NCBI GenBank assembly: GCA_013398175.1
Contig: VZRZ01002329.1
Location: 1,204,717-1,268,716, forward strand
Source: Climacteris rufus
Lineage: Eukaryota; Chordata; Aves; Passeriformes; Climacteridae
Direction of reading: 5' to 3'
DNA: 64,000 nucleotides
The notes beneath the pieces were generated by a model. It had not been told where the DNA came from. It saw nothing but the letters and a program-made list of their open reading frames with translations, and did not search any database. Shown in pieces: positions 1-12,431 of the stretch (position 1 is its first letter; every line of letters begins with the position of its first letter). Both the position numbers and the translations under genes were made by a program.

Positions 1-3000
1 AATAAATTTCAGAGTTGATTTAGCAGCTGGGGTCTATAAGAAAGTACTTCTAGTCATCTTTGCAGTCTTTTCCATGTGCATAGTTACAGATTTTCTAATC
101 AATCTGGATGTAACCATTTAACACTTTTCTTCCTAAACCTCTTTTCATAAGGCAGGTGTGATTTTATTCTTCTGCTGCTGGAAAGAGCATCAAATGCTGT
201 ATCCACAAAATAAGATGTATTCAGTTCTGTGTGAAGGTCACAAGTAATAAAGCCTCCAAGGCACTATCTTCCAGTGAATCTTGGCTGCCAAAAAGGCAAC
301 ATCCATTATCTTTTACACATCTCCCTTGGAAGCAATTGATGCTCATTCCTTCTGAGCTGTTACAGTCTGGCAGGAATGGGCTGTGGGGGGAGTTCCAGAG
401 CTACAGGCCCTCTGTGACACACTGGGAAGTAGATTCTGGCCTTTGTGCTGCAGAGGTTTTAGGATTCCACACCCTGGCACTGCACCTCTGCCCAGTCTGC
501 CCTGCACTGCTGAACAGAGTTGGGTGCTGCTGAGATGCTCTTCAGAAGATGCTCATGCACTGCTGTATTTGTCACAGAAACAGTGCTGGCTACTGTCACT
601 TTTCCCAAGCTGAAATAAGTCCTTATAAGCCACATACAGAAAATGTCACATGGTTGTTGCTTTGCAGCCTTGGGCCCCCTGCCAGCTCTGGTCAGACGAG
701 CAGCATTTCTGGTGATGCTGTGTGATTGCCACTGAGCCACGCAGACACCCACAGGTTAGGGAAACAGGCAGATAAGGAGGGGTCTGGAAAGATCACTGCT
801 GTGCTAAACAGCTTTTCAGTCACACTTTGTGCAGTTGCTGGTTGGAAATAATAGAAGGTTCTCCTTGCAGTGCTGTTTGAGCTAAGCTTGGGCACACACC
901 TGACATGCACAGCTCAGTTACCGCTGTTGGCTCTCTGTGTCAAGGTGTTGCACTTCATTGTCATGTACCGATGGCAGCCCAGCAGCACATCCCCAAACCC
1001 TGTCTTACACCCAGGAGGGAGTGTCCACCCCTTGCCTGTTACCTGCATCCGTTCTTGCTGCTGCATTCAGAGCAGAGCTGAGCTCGTGGCTCGGTTGCTG
1101 GTTTGGGTTGTGCTGTTCTGGCACTTTGGCTCACAGCAGCAGCCTCCTTGAGCTGTGTTCCAGCCATCCTCCCTGAGCAGCCTGTCCTGGGCTCTGCTCT
1201 CTGCCCTGGGGCTCTGCTCTCTGCTTTGGTGCACAGCCCCAGGACTGTCCTGCTCTGGCTCCTTTGTGTCACCCCTGGGCTGCTCTCCCCCACCCATCCC
1301 AAGAGCCATTTCCAAGGACACTGAAAACCCTGCACTCAGGGGAAGCACAAAGCAGCTCCTGCCCGTTTCAGAGCCCTGGCACAACACACAAACCCTTTAA
1401 GAGCACGTGATCTGCCCTCTCCTGGCTAATTTTTGGTGGAATAATTACAGTAATACCTTGGTGTGGTTTAACTGAGTGCTTCTGATTTAATAAGATATTG
1501 TAGCATGTGAAAAGGCCTTTTCTTAAACAAATTCAAGCATGAAAAACAATAAAGTATTCATGTTCTGGTCTTAACTACTTTAATTTCTTAGCACTCAAGA
1601 TCTAGTCCCTGTAATGGAATTAAAGGTAGATAGAGATATATACATTTTTACCCACTTTTTGCAGAAGGTGTGTTTAAAATTTAGACAGGAAAAGGATATG
1701 AGAGTAGAAATCAAAATCTGCATTCTGTGCTAAGTGCCACATGAATTTCAGCTCCACAGTCTGAATCTGTAGCTGAAATTTGCAGGTGATCATTTCTTCC
1801 AAAGGGTGTGGAATGGGTCAGTGCAAACCCTGCCTCGCCCCCTCTGCCTGCACACAGCCCTCCCTGCTCTGCTTTGTAGGGTCCCATCACATCCAGAGCT
1901 CTCCCCCCTTTCTCCTCTCCTGAGCAATGCCTGGAGTATTTATTTCCTTCCTTCCCCACCCCCATTCTGGTTTTTCTGGGGGTTGAGGGAATTTGGAAGG
2001 GTTTGCTTTGTCTGCTTTTAGACAAAACCAACTTGAGAACCTCCCCATTTATCCTGTCTGATGGGAGAGCTACAGAACATTTGTGTTTGACTGCAAAGAC
2101 AGAAATTTCAAAGCAAATGAAAAAAAACACTTATTAGTATCATTAAATACACATTTAGGTGAGTATTTAAGAACCTTCACAGCCTTATGAAAACAAATAG
2201 ATTGGCAAAATGCTTCCTCACTGACAGCAGAACTCAGCAGTTTCATTTGCTGTCTCTGTCCAAAAGCAGCCTCAGCAAGATCAGCAGGGTTGTCTGGAAG
2301 TTCAGATTCACAGCACAATTCAAAACTTGAATGCATTCATGGACCTAAAGGTTTGAAATACGGCCCTGTCTATAAAAAACCTGCAGTATATTTGAGCATC
2401 ACATATGGCAATTACTCCAGTGGTAGAGGACTTTCTCATGTTGGCAAGTTCATAAAGGATTAAACCCAGAAAACTTGTTTAAATAGTAGGTATGCAAAAC
2501 ATGAGTAAGCATGTAGTGTCTGCCTTGCATTTTCTAGAAAAGCCAAGAGGGCCATGGACTGAGCCACCTGAACAGCTCTAACAGGCAGAAGCAGGTTTGG
2601 AGGGGGTGTGTCTATAATGTGAGATGTCTCCCCAGTTATTTGTCACACTTTAGCTCTTTGGTGGAGAGGAATAATTGCATTTGTTCTCCAGTTTGCAGGG
2701 GATTTACAGATAGCTTTGCACCAGTGTGGTTTCTTTCCTCTTCAGGAAGTTATTCAGTATTTATGTTGTTCATAAAGGATTTTTCTGGATTAGACACCAC
2801 ACTGATAGACTTTTTACATTATGTAAGTGGCCCCATTTCTTAAGAAAAAGTGCATCCTTTGCTATCTTCCCTTATTTTCACCTGATTTCAGAGAATACTT
2901 TTTTAGCCTTTCTGAAAATCAAGCAAATCATGACCAGCCTTACACCCATCATAGTAGTGAGCACCTGACATTCAGCTGATCAATGAGGCAGGAACTTCTT

Positions 3001-4841
3001 GAGTTGGAAAATACTGTATTTCCTGTGCAGTGTATTTGTCCTGTGCTGTGCACACAGAATACAGAAATCAGATAATGTAGCATGAAACAAAAAACACCCT
3101 TGCACTCAGCTATCCCACTTCCATCCCAGAGAGTGATTCTTGTGTAAAGAGTTTGTCAGATGCTGTAGAGACCCATAAGATATAAACATTGTTCAGGAGG
3201 AACAAGTGAAACTTCCTACAAGCTCCTTAGTTTTTGGTATTCCCGCACAGCAGCATCATCCCGAGTCAGAGGGACCACAAAGCCTTTTCTGCTGCCTGTT
3301 GCACACCCAGAAACACCCCAGGAACATTTCAAATGAATCTCTTGGTACAAGAGCTCTAGATTCTCCATAAACAGGCAAATTTTCCCAGATTAGGATTAAA
3401 CTGGCTCCTGTACTCAGCAGCAGCCTCCCTGCAGGGGCTGGGTGCCACACGCTGTGTGTACAACAGGTTGTCAGGGAAGCAGGGGCTGGATTCTTCCCCA
3501 ACAGAGATACCAGACCTTCAGAGTCCTCACCACACACAGGAAAACCAGTAGATCTCTCAGGGAAAGATCAATCACTGAGCAGCAATTAGCTGAACAGTTT
3601 GATGTAGCAGCTGAGGAGAAGCCAAGGTTTCTTTCCACTCCAAAATATTTTGTAGTAATGGCTCTGTTCAGAGTTGTGGCTTGGCAACACCACAGACTTC
3701 TAAGAGATCAGAATTGCCCAGACAACATTTTTTTCCAGCCTGTAAGTGCATCAAGTCAGCTGTCCTCACTTCTGGCCTTTCCAAGAATAATCAAAGTTAG
3801 AGAGTTTTGGTAATCTCACTACAGAAACAGCATCTCCAGGCAGAGCCAGAGCCCTGTAGAACGGGGTCAGAGAAATCTGATTACTCCAGAAAACACCAGA
3901 GCAGAGAACATCACTGTTTCTGTCTTGAACTGTCATTACAGATACAAACTGCAGCACTCAGTGCTGAACTCTGTGCTGGCTCCTCACTTGTCTTTGCAAG
4001 TCAGCAGAGTCTGGCTGTTTCTGCCTCCCTGGCTGTCATTAACTGCAGGAGTCTTGTGGGAAGCCAAAATAGTGCAGAGCTACAAGTCATTCTCAAGGGG
4101 CTGCTATCACACACACACAATGCCTTGAAGAATGGGACTGGTTAACCCCTTCTGAGTGCTCCTTACACCCACCCCTCACACCTGCCTTCTCCAGACTGAA
4201 CCCCTGATGCCCTGCAGTGTCAGGGTGGGATGCTCATGTCCATCCTGACAACAGAAGCACTAACAGGTGCAGGCATACACTGACTTTGGCAATAAATAGT
4301 TAAATCCCAGCTTACTACCTGAGAGTTATGTTTACTTTAGTAATAGTATACTGTGAGGCACTGGGACACCCAGAAAAAGCACTTTTGATAGAATAAATAT
4401 GCTGTCTTTTGTTATTTTTTTATGTTCCTACTTTCATTTATATTTTTCAGCAGAAGGATCGATAGTATCCCAAAGACATTAAAATAAAGCTGAATCTACA
4501 GAACAGAGTTCAAGGTATCTGCTGGATAAGCAGTCTTTCCCTTTTCCTTAAAACAATAAGTTCCAAATTACTTTTCTCTGAACAACTTTCTCTATCCAAT
4601 TTCATCTGAGGCTTTCTTCACCTTTCTTCTGGATCTTCTTTAAAGTCTCACATCTCACTCAGCCTGAGAACAGTCACTCATTTTAACAGCACAGCCATAG
4701 TCCCATTTTACAGGATGAGCAGACAAACCAAAGATGAAGAACATAAAGAGGAAAGATTAGAGATCAGACCGTAGCTCCAAATCTGGGTTTCCTGCATTTC
4801 AATGCAAAGCCCCATTTAAAATCCAGAACGACCATCACAGC

Positions 4842-4861
4842 TTTTTTTTTTTTTTTTTTTT
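4842..4861. repeat. Poly-T tract (20 T)
   Basis: Twenty consecutive T residues, followed by a further C/T-rich stretch to about 4930. It could be the poly-A tail of an old minus-strand retroposed insertion or a simple homopolymer expansion. No recognisable retroposed body lies beside it. Confidence 0.8.
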
Positions 4862-7780
4862 GCATTTCATCTTTTTCCCTTTCAGTCTCCACTTCAACCC
4901 AGGCCAAACTCTCCCCCTTTCCCACCCCCCAAATTACAACGAGCACCAGGCAAATGCTCTCAAGTTGTGATTGTGCCTGGTTCAAGGGAATCTCTTGGAC
5001 CCTGGCAGTGATTGATGGCTGGGGGACTGACCAGACCTGGTTAGCAATTAGCAGCAGAGTGGCAGGAAATTGCTGCAGCTCGTTAGGCACAGCCCCAGCC
5101 CAGGCACAGGCGGGATCCCAGTGTCCCACTGGAGGGCAGGCAGGGGCACAGAGCCAGCCCACAGGACTGCGAGGGACAACAGGGAGAGGATGCTGCCTTC
5201 CTCCCTTCCCCTTTGCCATTTTCAGCTCTTTTGCCAGGAAGGATTTCCCTTACCCGAGACTGACACTTCAATGAGCAATCTGTGCCAGCTCCACTAAACA
5301 TCCCAGTTTCTTTTTAACCTTTAAACCAAACTGTTCTTTCATCTGTTTTCATTTCCATTTTCTACCGCAGTTGTGCTAAATCTTTCAGCAGTAGGAACTT
5401 TAGTCACATGAAATGGAAAGACCCATTTCCCCCAGGACTGTAGTGTCTTTTTGACTAGAATGAGAGAGAAGGACACTTTCCAGAACAGTAATAACCCTAC
5501 AAGGTTGTTGCTTGGTTTTGGGCCTGGATATGACTCTGCCTATGGCTGCACCTTCCTACTGCCATATGAATAATGCAAAAAGAAGAAACAATATGAAAAG
5601 CATCTATAAATACCTTTATAAGCAGCTGACCTATATTTTTGAGAAGCATTGAAGTAGTATTTGATTGTGTAGTTTTAGTAGGTGTGAACTCACCAGTGTG
5701 GCAGAGAAAAGTCTAATTACATGCTGTTGTATAACTACTCTTTACCCCAAGATTAGCGTAATTTATAGAAGTGAATTAGTCTGGTTTAATCACTGTAATG
5801 AAAGGAGTGGTACTGTGTTCTACACTGGCATCTCAAACGTGTAGATAAAAATAAGCAAAAGCTTTGCAGGGCTAGAGGTCACTAATTGTGATTGCTACAT
5901 TTTCCAGGTAATACTCTTAATTTAGGAAAATGTTTAATTAGGCATATATAAGCAGCTCTAATTTAAATGGTAAATTGAAGAGGGCATTGCATGATGTCTC
6001 TGTTAAGGCATAGCAGAAAATTACCACTTTTGAAAGAAAATATCTTTTCAGAATCTTAAATCTTCATTTTCCCCTTCCAGTTTTCTGTTCTCTCTCATTT
6101 AACCAGTGCATTTATTGAACTTTTCTTGTCATTGAGAATCCTTCATACAAAGGGAAGATGGCATCTGAACAGACCAGTATGGAATTATGAGTATGGAGTT
6201 AGCAGTATGCAATATGATGCTACTAGAGTTCTTCAAAATTTACATTTTTTATGTGTTTCAAGATTTACTGATGAAAGTTTTTAATTTTTTTACTATCCTT
6301 TGAATAATGGCAATGCTGTCTTACTCTGGAGGATATATTTCAGCTATCAATTCTTTGCTTCTTAAAAAGAAATCAGAATACTTTCAGTTCTCAAATTTGA
6401 AACCATTGTGATACTGTCTAATATTACTGCAGTCTGGAGATTTCTGTGACCAATTACTGAGATGAATGCCACTCTATACTCTGTCATTTCTTTGGTGTCC
6501 CTGATTTATCTCTCAAAGCCTTTATGACTTTACGTTTGGCTTTTATGTAGAGGCAGAGCAGGCCATGTGGTTATCCAGAGGCATTAGTATGATAATTTTC
6601 TTCAAGCTGAGTAGGTGGAAATAATTAATGGACTGCTTTATTGATGTACATAGATAGCTGATTCTCTCTGTGGTTCCAATTCCCAGCCTCAATAAAGGAG
6701 TTTGAGATTTTATCTGAGGGACCAGTAATTACACAGGGCAAGAATAATCACTGCACAAATACAATCTGATGCTGTTTTATGCCATTGCCAGGGCCAGGGC
6801 TAAGGCTTAAAAACATAAACAAAGATGTGCTGCATTTAAGCTTTAGAGTAACTTAAATTCAGAAAATCTGTGTTCTTGGAAGTTGAGCAAACTTCAAAGA
6901 GGAAGTTCGAGTCTTGGTGCAGTGCAACAGAAACAACTCCTGCCAATCTCGTGTCATTGGCAGGGATCAGTAGAAGATACCTTGGGAAAAATGAGCATCT
7001 GTAAGAATAAACACCATAAAAAATTGGATCACATTGGCTACTTTTTGTCTCTCCAAGCCTGGTGCAGATTTTAAGTGATGATTTTGGCAGTTCACATCAC
7101 TTTTATATTCATCCTAGAGTTCTGACTGACCTGAATGAATTTGTTCATTTTATCAGTTTATACTAAAAGTCACTTTTCTGATGCTTGGTTCTGTGACAAT
7201 TTCTCAGATTAATTCCCCATAAAGAAACTCCTGTGTGGGAATGTCCCCTGGCACCTTTTTGTAAGCAATAAGGAAAAGAACTGATACAGCTTTACTGCCA
7301 CATAATCTTCCCTGTGCTGCTCTTACAACTTGATCACCAGCTGGTTCTACAGACTCAGCCAGTATCCTTGCTTCTCATACTCTTAAAAAAGTTATTGGTG
7401 GCTTTTAAGACCTTAAAAAATTGTTCTTTGGTATCTTCTCCTGGCATGTCTTACTTTGGTTTTATATTTAACTGGTCAGAGTTTATCACCTTTTCCATAA
7501 TTCTTATTTGGACAGCATTTTTTGAAAGATGCTCCCTTACTTCCAGGCACCTCCTTTATTTCCCAGTTGAAGTTTTCAGGCTTCTTGGCTCTGGTTAAAT
7601 AAAGGTTTAGAGGAACACAGAACACTTCAATTTTGGTGTCCATTTTACAATTCAGGTGTTCCTTCCAAACAAGCTTCTTCATTTCTATGTAGTTCTTCAC
7701 TGGGCTACACAAAAATCAACCACACAAGGCTTTTCCTTCCTAGAGATGCTGAATTCAATGTAGTGTGATCCTGTTGTAGC

Positions 7781-7897
7781 ATCATAGAATCACTAAGGTT
7801 GGCAAGGCCTCTCGGGTCACAGAGTCCAACCCTTACCCAACACTCCAGCTCCACCACTAACCCCTGGCTCTAAGCACCACATCTACACATTTTTTGA
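7781..7897 (-). mobile_element. CR1 retroposon 3'-end fragment (antisense)
   Basis: The + strand begins atcatagaatcactaaggtt, goes on with a ggcaaggcctct-like and gtccaaccc core, and ends with ccacatctacacattttttga. This is the reverse complement of the 3' end of an avian CR1 LINE, so the element lies on the minus strand, opposite to CA10. It is 5'-truncated to about 117 bp, as most CR1 copies are, and contains no reverse-transcriptase sequence. CR1 copies end in short octamer-like repeats and make no long target duplications, so no flanking duplication is expected. Confidence 0.88.
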
Positions 7898-10800
7898 TGC
7901 AAAAAGTGTTGCCTCTGTAGTTGCTCCTAAACCAGAGTCCTTGCCTTGCTCAGGACCAGTCAGTTCACATGGAGACCTGTCCACAGCGCTTCCATGGCCC
8001 AGCCCTTTGAGCCCAGCATCATTTTTTTGTAAGATCAAGCAATTCAGATGCCATGCACAGCACACCCCTGTTCCCATACTGGGAAAACTCTGGCTTCTCT
8101 CAGCACAAGTGCAAACTGTTCCCTGCAGGCAATAGCATTGTGCTTATGTGCAAGTTTGCTGTCCCTGTGGAAGGACATCCTTAGGGGACACTGTTCACTC
8201 CCTGCTTTCCTCTGGGGAGGGAAGGCCCATATTTATTTCGGCAAATCCTTGGTACTCATCACCAGAATAGCTCTCAATCCTTGCTTTATTGTTCTGGCTG
8301 CTATTATTTCACTGTTGTTATGCATAGGTTTGGTAAAAGCCATCAGAATCCCTCATCCTGTTGTGTCATGCTGATACTCGAGCATCTTCATCTATCTCAA
8401 TATAAATTGTTCCCAGTAAATTGAAAAGAGAGCAGCTGCAATAAGATACAGACTGAATAAAGATGTCAGAGATTTCTGCATAGGTATAAAATATAAATAA
8501 TCCACCTCACCATATAACACACACAAAAGTCTGTTGTCCACAGTGTGTCAGCAAACAGAGGAAATAAACTGAATTTTCTTTTCGTTAGGAGAAGGTTGAA
8601 GGCATTGATCAGACACAAATTTATCACCTTGTGTCTGTGTAATGTGTTTGCAACAACTCAGCTCCCAAGAGGTGCAAGTTTAGGGGGATTTACAGAGGAA
8701 GCAGAGATGACACCATCGCTGTATTCAGGCTCTGGGTACAATAACCAGGAGCTGGAGCACCTTGTTAAATGAGATTTCGAGCTGGTATGTGGCCTGCATG
8801 CAAACTAGAGTGTCACAGCAGCTCCTGTACAGCACAAGAGCTGTCTAAAATGCTTCAGATATCCACACACAAAAAAGTAGCATATTCCACACATGACTAG
8901 ATTTTTACGGAAATACAACATAATTATGAGGAAGGAGATACTGTTGCATTCATGACTTAACCATGAGTAGAACTTTGTCTGGTAGCTAAGCTGGAATAAA
9001 AAATAATGAATATTTTTATGTATTTCCCTACATTCATACAGTAATATCCTTAGACTAAAGAGATAATTCAGTACTTGTCTTTAATTTAAGCCTTGATTCC
9101 TTGCATGAACTTCCTTAGATTTTTCTATTATGGTTCTGAATACTTTTAGATTACTTTGGGCATCTAAGCAGCAGCACTAATTACTTTAATTAAAGGTAAT
9201 CAGACATTAATATTGCTTAATATCCCCATCCACTATTTGAGTTAGGTGTGCAGTCCTAAGTCAGCCATCCTTGGTTAACCTTGGGCTGAAGCCCAGCAGA
9301 GTCACTGTGGTCAGTGGGGCGAGTGCAGCAGGGCTGAACTTTTCCCTTTGTGTGCCCAGACACAGCAGAAGCAGCAGCAGCACTGGAGAGGTTCTGGAGC
9401 ACATCTGGGGTGTTGGAGAGGAATCCAAGATTGCAGCTCAGACTCAGGGGACAGCTCTGACCTGTGCAGGGCAGCACCACAGCTCTGCAGCTCCCTGTCC
9501 TCCAGGGCTGGCCCTGGCTGCTGGCACAGGCAGGGCACAGAGCGCGGGGTTCCCAGGCACAACCACAAATAACATTACAGAACATCCCCTCCTAGCAGCT
9601 CTTTTCCAGTGCAGCCTTTCTGGGTCAATCCCAGTTACATCATAAATTGTTTAACTGCTAGCAACTTGAAGATAATGGACTGACCTGTTTGGTTTGCTGT
9701 TTCATTGCACTTACCATGTCTAGTTTGTTTGTTTATTTTTTAAAAACTTGCTAAAGACTTGTTTTTTACCAATACCAAAAATGTTTCTGACCAGAATGGG
9801 TTTTTTTAAGTAATACTAGAAACCATTAAAGCAACAGATTTCCATTTTAATGTTTTCCCTCTTGATTCTACAGCTCTGCAGTTTTATTAATTCATTTTTT
9901 AAAAAAAAACACCACAGATAGCACCACAGGGGAATTTATCAGGGGAAACCAGGCCTTCTCAATTAACCTAAACTTTTATTTTAGGCCTCCGTATAAAAGG
10001 GATTTTTTCTCTTACAAAAGAGAAAAAGCACAGATAATTGTGTGATGCTTTGGTTTTAATTACACTACACTTATTTTATTCAATTTCAAAGCACCAGCAC
10101 TATTGTTTTGTATATTCTGTGAACTTCTGTAGGCTTGTAAGTCCACAGTGGAAGTAGGAATTGACTGGGAGGGCAAACAGAGGAGCCAGATACATTTTTA
10201 AGACTGTACTGCCAATTTACTTTTTCAAATCACACAAAGCTCCACTTACTTTAAAGGTCTTCTTTGGGGTGGTGGCACACAGGGTTTATTACTCAAATAA
10301 AAGACTACTGACATAATTTGATGTGGGCATGTGCTGATCCACCCACTTTGGCTGCCATTCCCAGGTCATGGCTGTAAAGCATTGCACTGTTCTCTCTCCT
10401 CAGAGATTTCATGTCGTACAGCCAAAGAGGAGTTGCTGATTTGATTGGCTGTCTCAGGTGTTAAGAAAAGAAAGTCACCAGTGAATTTAAGGTATAAGTA
10501 GCACACAGTCAGTTCAGATTGGTGTGCAAGGCAGCTTTAAGCTCTGCTGGCTGCTCCATATCAGTTATGGCTGTGGGAGTTCACCTGCAGGTGCAGAACC
10601 ACAGATTGGCACCAGGAGAGAAAAAGTTTCAGCTGAAAATGGAGTTTTCAGATATTCTGTAATCAAAGTTAGCATCTGTGGGTGATAACACCTGAACTAC
10701 TGCAGCAGGCAGGTACTCAACAGCTCCAGAACACTTCCCATCACTCCTGCACACACACACTCACAATGAGGTTTTGCTGTGCAAGCATCAACCTGAGAAT

Positions 10801-12252
10801 CCCCCAGAAAGTTTATGTAATTTTGTAGAAAAGTTACATGAAATATTGATTAACCCAACCAAAGTTTTACACCTACATACACTCAGACTTTGAAGGCAAA
10901 AGAAACTGAGTTCTATAAAACATTAGTGAAACACTCACCAGGATCATCCTTTTCCTAGAGCTGCACTACTCAGAAGATACTTTCCACTTTTCTCCCTTCC
11001 AAGGAATATCCTCCCCATGGGTCAAGTCTAATCCAAATGTAAGATTCAAATCCAGCCAAAACTTTACATGGCCCCCTTTAGAGTAGCCAGAAACTGCAAA
11101 AAGAAGCAATCACATTGCCAAGTCCTGCACACAACTGCCTACAGCAACCAAAAAGCTTTTTACAGCCCGGGGTAGGTTGTTTTGAGCTCCACCCACCGAG
11201 AAAATCCCCTGTGCTCCTGCCCCAGCACCCCAGCCTTCCCCCAGTCTGGCTTTGGAGGCTTTGTCACACACAGTTTGGACATGAGAAAATGCTTTGAGGT
11301 TTAAAGGATATGAAAACTTTTAACAACATATAAAAAAATAATTAAAAAAAAAAACCCCTCAACAACATTCACATGTGTGAAATTTCCACCTGCTGCACAA
11401 AACTACAGAACAGTTCTGATAGAGTTGAAGTTGCAGACACAAATCTAAATGTGGCCTTTGTGTATCTTGTAGGTGCTCTTCACTCATTTAATGAAATGTT
11501 TTCAGCACCCAAGGAGAAGTTCAGCTTGGTCTGGTCTATAGATTGCAGATCAGATGCGATGGGACCCTCAGCCTGATAAGAAGCACTATGTAGTTATATC
11601 CTGTTTTTTTTCCTGTTAGGGTGTGCAGAAAGTAACTCAGCTCATCGACACTCAGGGGTTCCTCTTTGTTCCAAGCCATTGCATGCTCAGAGAAAGAACT
11701 TATCCTTCTTCACCACCAGATTTTTCCAACAAGTTTTCATTTTACATCACAAGTTTGTCTAAAGAAGAGTTTGGGTGAACAGAACAGAAATTGGTAGAAC
11801 CTCTAGAGAGCAGTCCTGTTCTCCAGGATCACCATGTTTGTGTCTCTTACATTTCTGTGGGGTTTAATGATTTTTTTCTAAATATGAAGGCTTTTAAAAA
11901 AGTTGAGTAGAATGGAACAGTTTCAGTCCAAAGACACATGGAATAAATACAAAGTTAGCATAAGGAGTAGTGAGTCAATTCCTACTGCTCAGTAAATATT
12001 CTGTAATAGCAAAGCAGCTGTTACTATTGAACCTTTGGTTATATCTAAAAGGAAAGAAAAACAACCCAACCTTCCTTCCTGATACAAAACTATATGAAAC
12101 TATATGTTTTGGTCTTTGTGTGTGAAGTTTCAGATTTCAAGTGCTAGCTGAATTTGCCTGTTTTCAGTCTCACTGTGTGTGTGCAGACAATCTGACGAGT
12201 TTGGTTACCTGGCCATCTGCCTGGCATGGACTGCTCCAGCCTTTCCAGCCTT

Positions 12253-12282
12253 TCCTTAAACTTGTACTTTCTTATTTTGCAG
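12253..12282 (+). other. Splice acceptor and polypyrimidine tract of the CA10 exon
   Basis: A T-rich tract (tttcttattttgcag at its end) leads into the AG at 12281-12282. A branch-point-like ccttaaac lies about 25 bases upstream of the AG. The reading frame after this AG matches CA10 from the split valine codon onward, which fixes the exon start. The site is seen directly; its use is inferred from the protein match. Confidence 0.9.
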
Positions 12283-12425
12283 TGCCCTCCTTTTGGGGTT
12301 TGGTGAACTCAGCTTGGAATCTTTGCTCTGTTGGGAAGAGACAGTCACCTGTCAATATTGAAACCAGCCATATGATTTTTGATCCCTTCCTAACTCCTCT
12401 TCGCCTCAACACAGGGGGAAGAAAG
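12283..12425 (+). CDS. CA10: CA10 internal coding exon (carbonic anhydrase-related protein 10)
   Basis: This exon encodes about residues 46-93 of CA10, a secreted, catalytically dead alpha-carbonic anhydrase homologue found in neurons, where it binds neurexins. The translation starts PSFWGLVNSAWNLC, continues through the family motif QSPVNI, and ends with DPFLTP and NTGGRK, matching CA10 closely. The paralogue CA11 differs at many of these sites. The exon has two bases of a split valine codon (phase 1) and then 47 codons, ending in phase 0 after AAG. The cysteine in WNLC is the one expected to form the conserved extracellular alpha-CA disulfide. The positions of the zinc-binding histidines of active enzymes fall in later exons, so the loss of activity cannot be judged here. 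One residue differs from the human protein as I recall it: Leu instead of Ile before NTGG. Flanking exons are not in the window. Confidence 0.95.
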
Positions 12426-12431
12426 GTAGGT
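12426..12431 (+). other. Splice donor of the CA10 exon
   Basis: AAG followed by gtaggt is a near-consensus 5' splice site. CA10 homology stops exactly here: the next expected residues (Val-Ser-Gly-Thr-Met) are not encoded beyond it, while the genomic frame continues with unrelated residues. The intron is therefore in phase 0. Confidence 0.92.

Larger units (their letters stand above)
1..12282 (+). other. CA10: CA10 upstream intron (3' part)
   Basis: This stretch lies immediately 5' of the CA10 exon and contains no recognisable exon. I looked for the preceding CA10 segment, which should carry a Gly-Trp-Trp and a Gly-Ser-Phe-Val-Pro core, and did not see it. The sequence is mostly AT-rich. It has a GC-richer stretch at about 1000-1400 containing a 14-base motif repeated 20 bases apart (1191 and 1211), another at 4960-5220, and another at 9300-9560. 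One CR1 fragment and a 20-base poly-T are listed separately. Short open frames here lack family resemblance and are taken as chance. Confidence 0.85.

Noticed and set aside
4764..5219. 151-codon minus-strand open frame
   Set aside because: Its low-complexity lysine run is the poly-T tract read in reverse, and the rest has no domain pattern.
10260..10290. ggggtggtggcac as a possible Trp-Trp of the preceding CA10 exon
   Set aside because: The surrounding codons do not give the CA10 sequence around the Trp-Trp pair, and there are no flanking splice sites.
11598..11680. Possible exon after a tttttttcctgttag tract
   Set aside because: The acceptor-like site is followed by sequence with no CA10 match and no clear donor.
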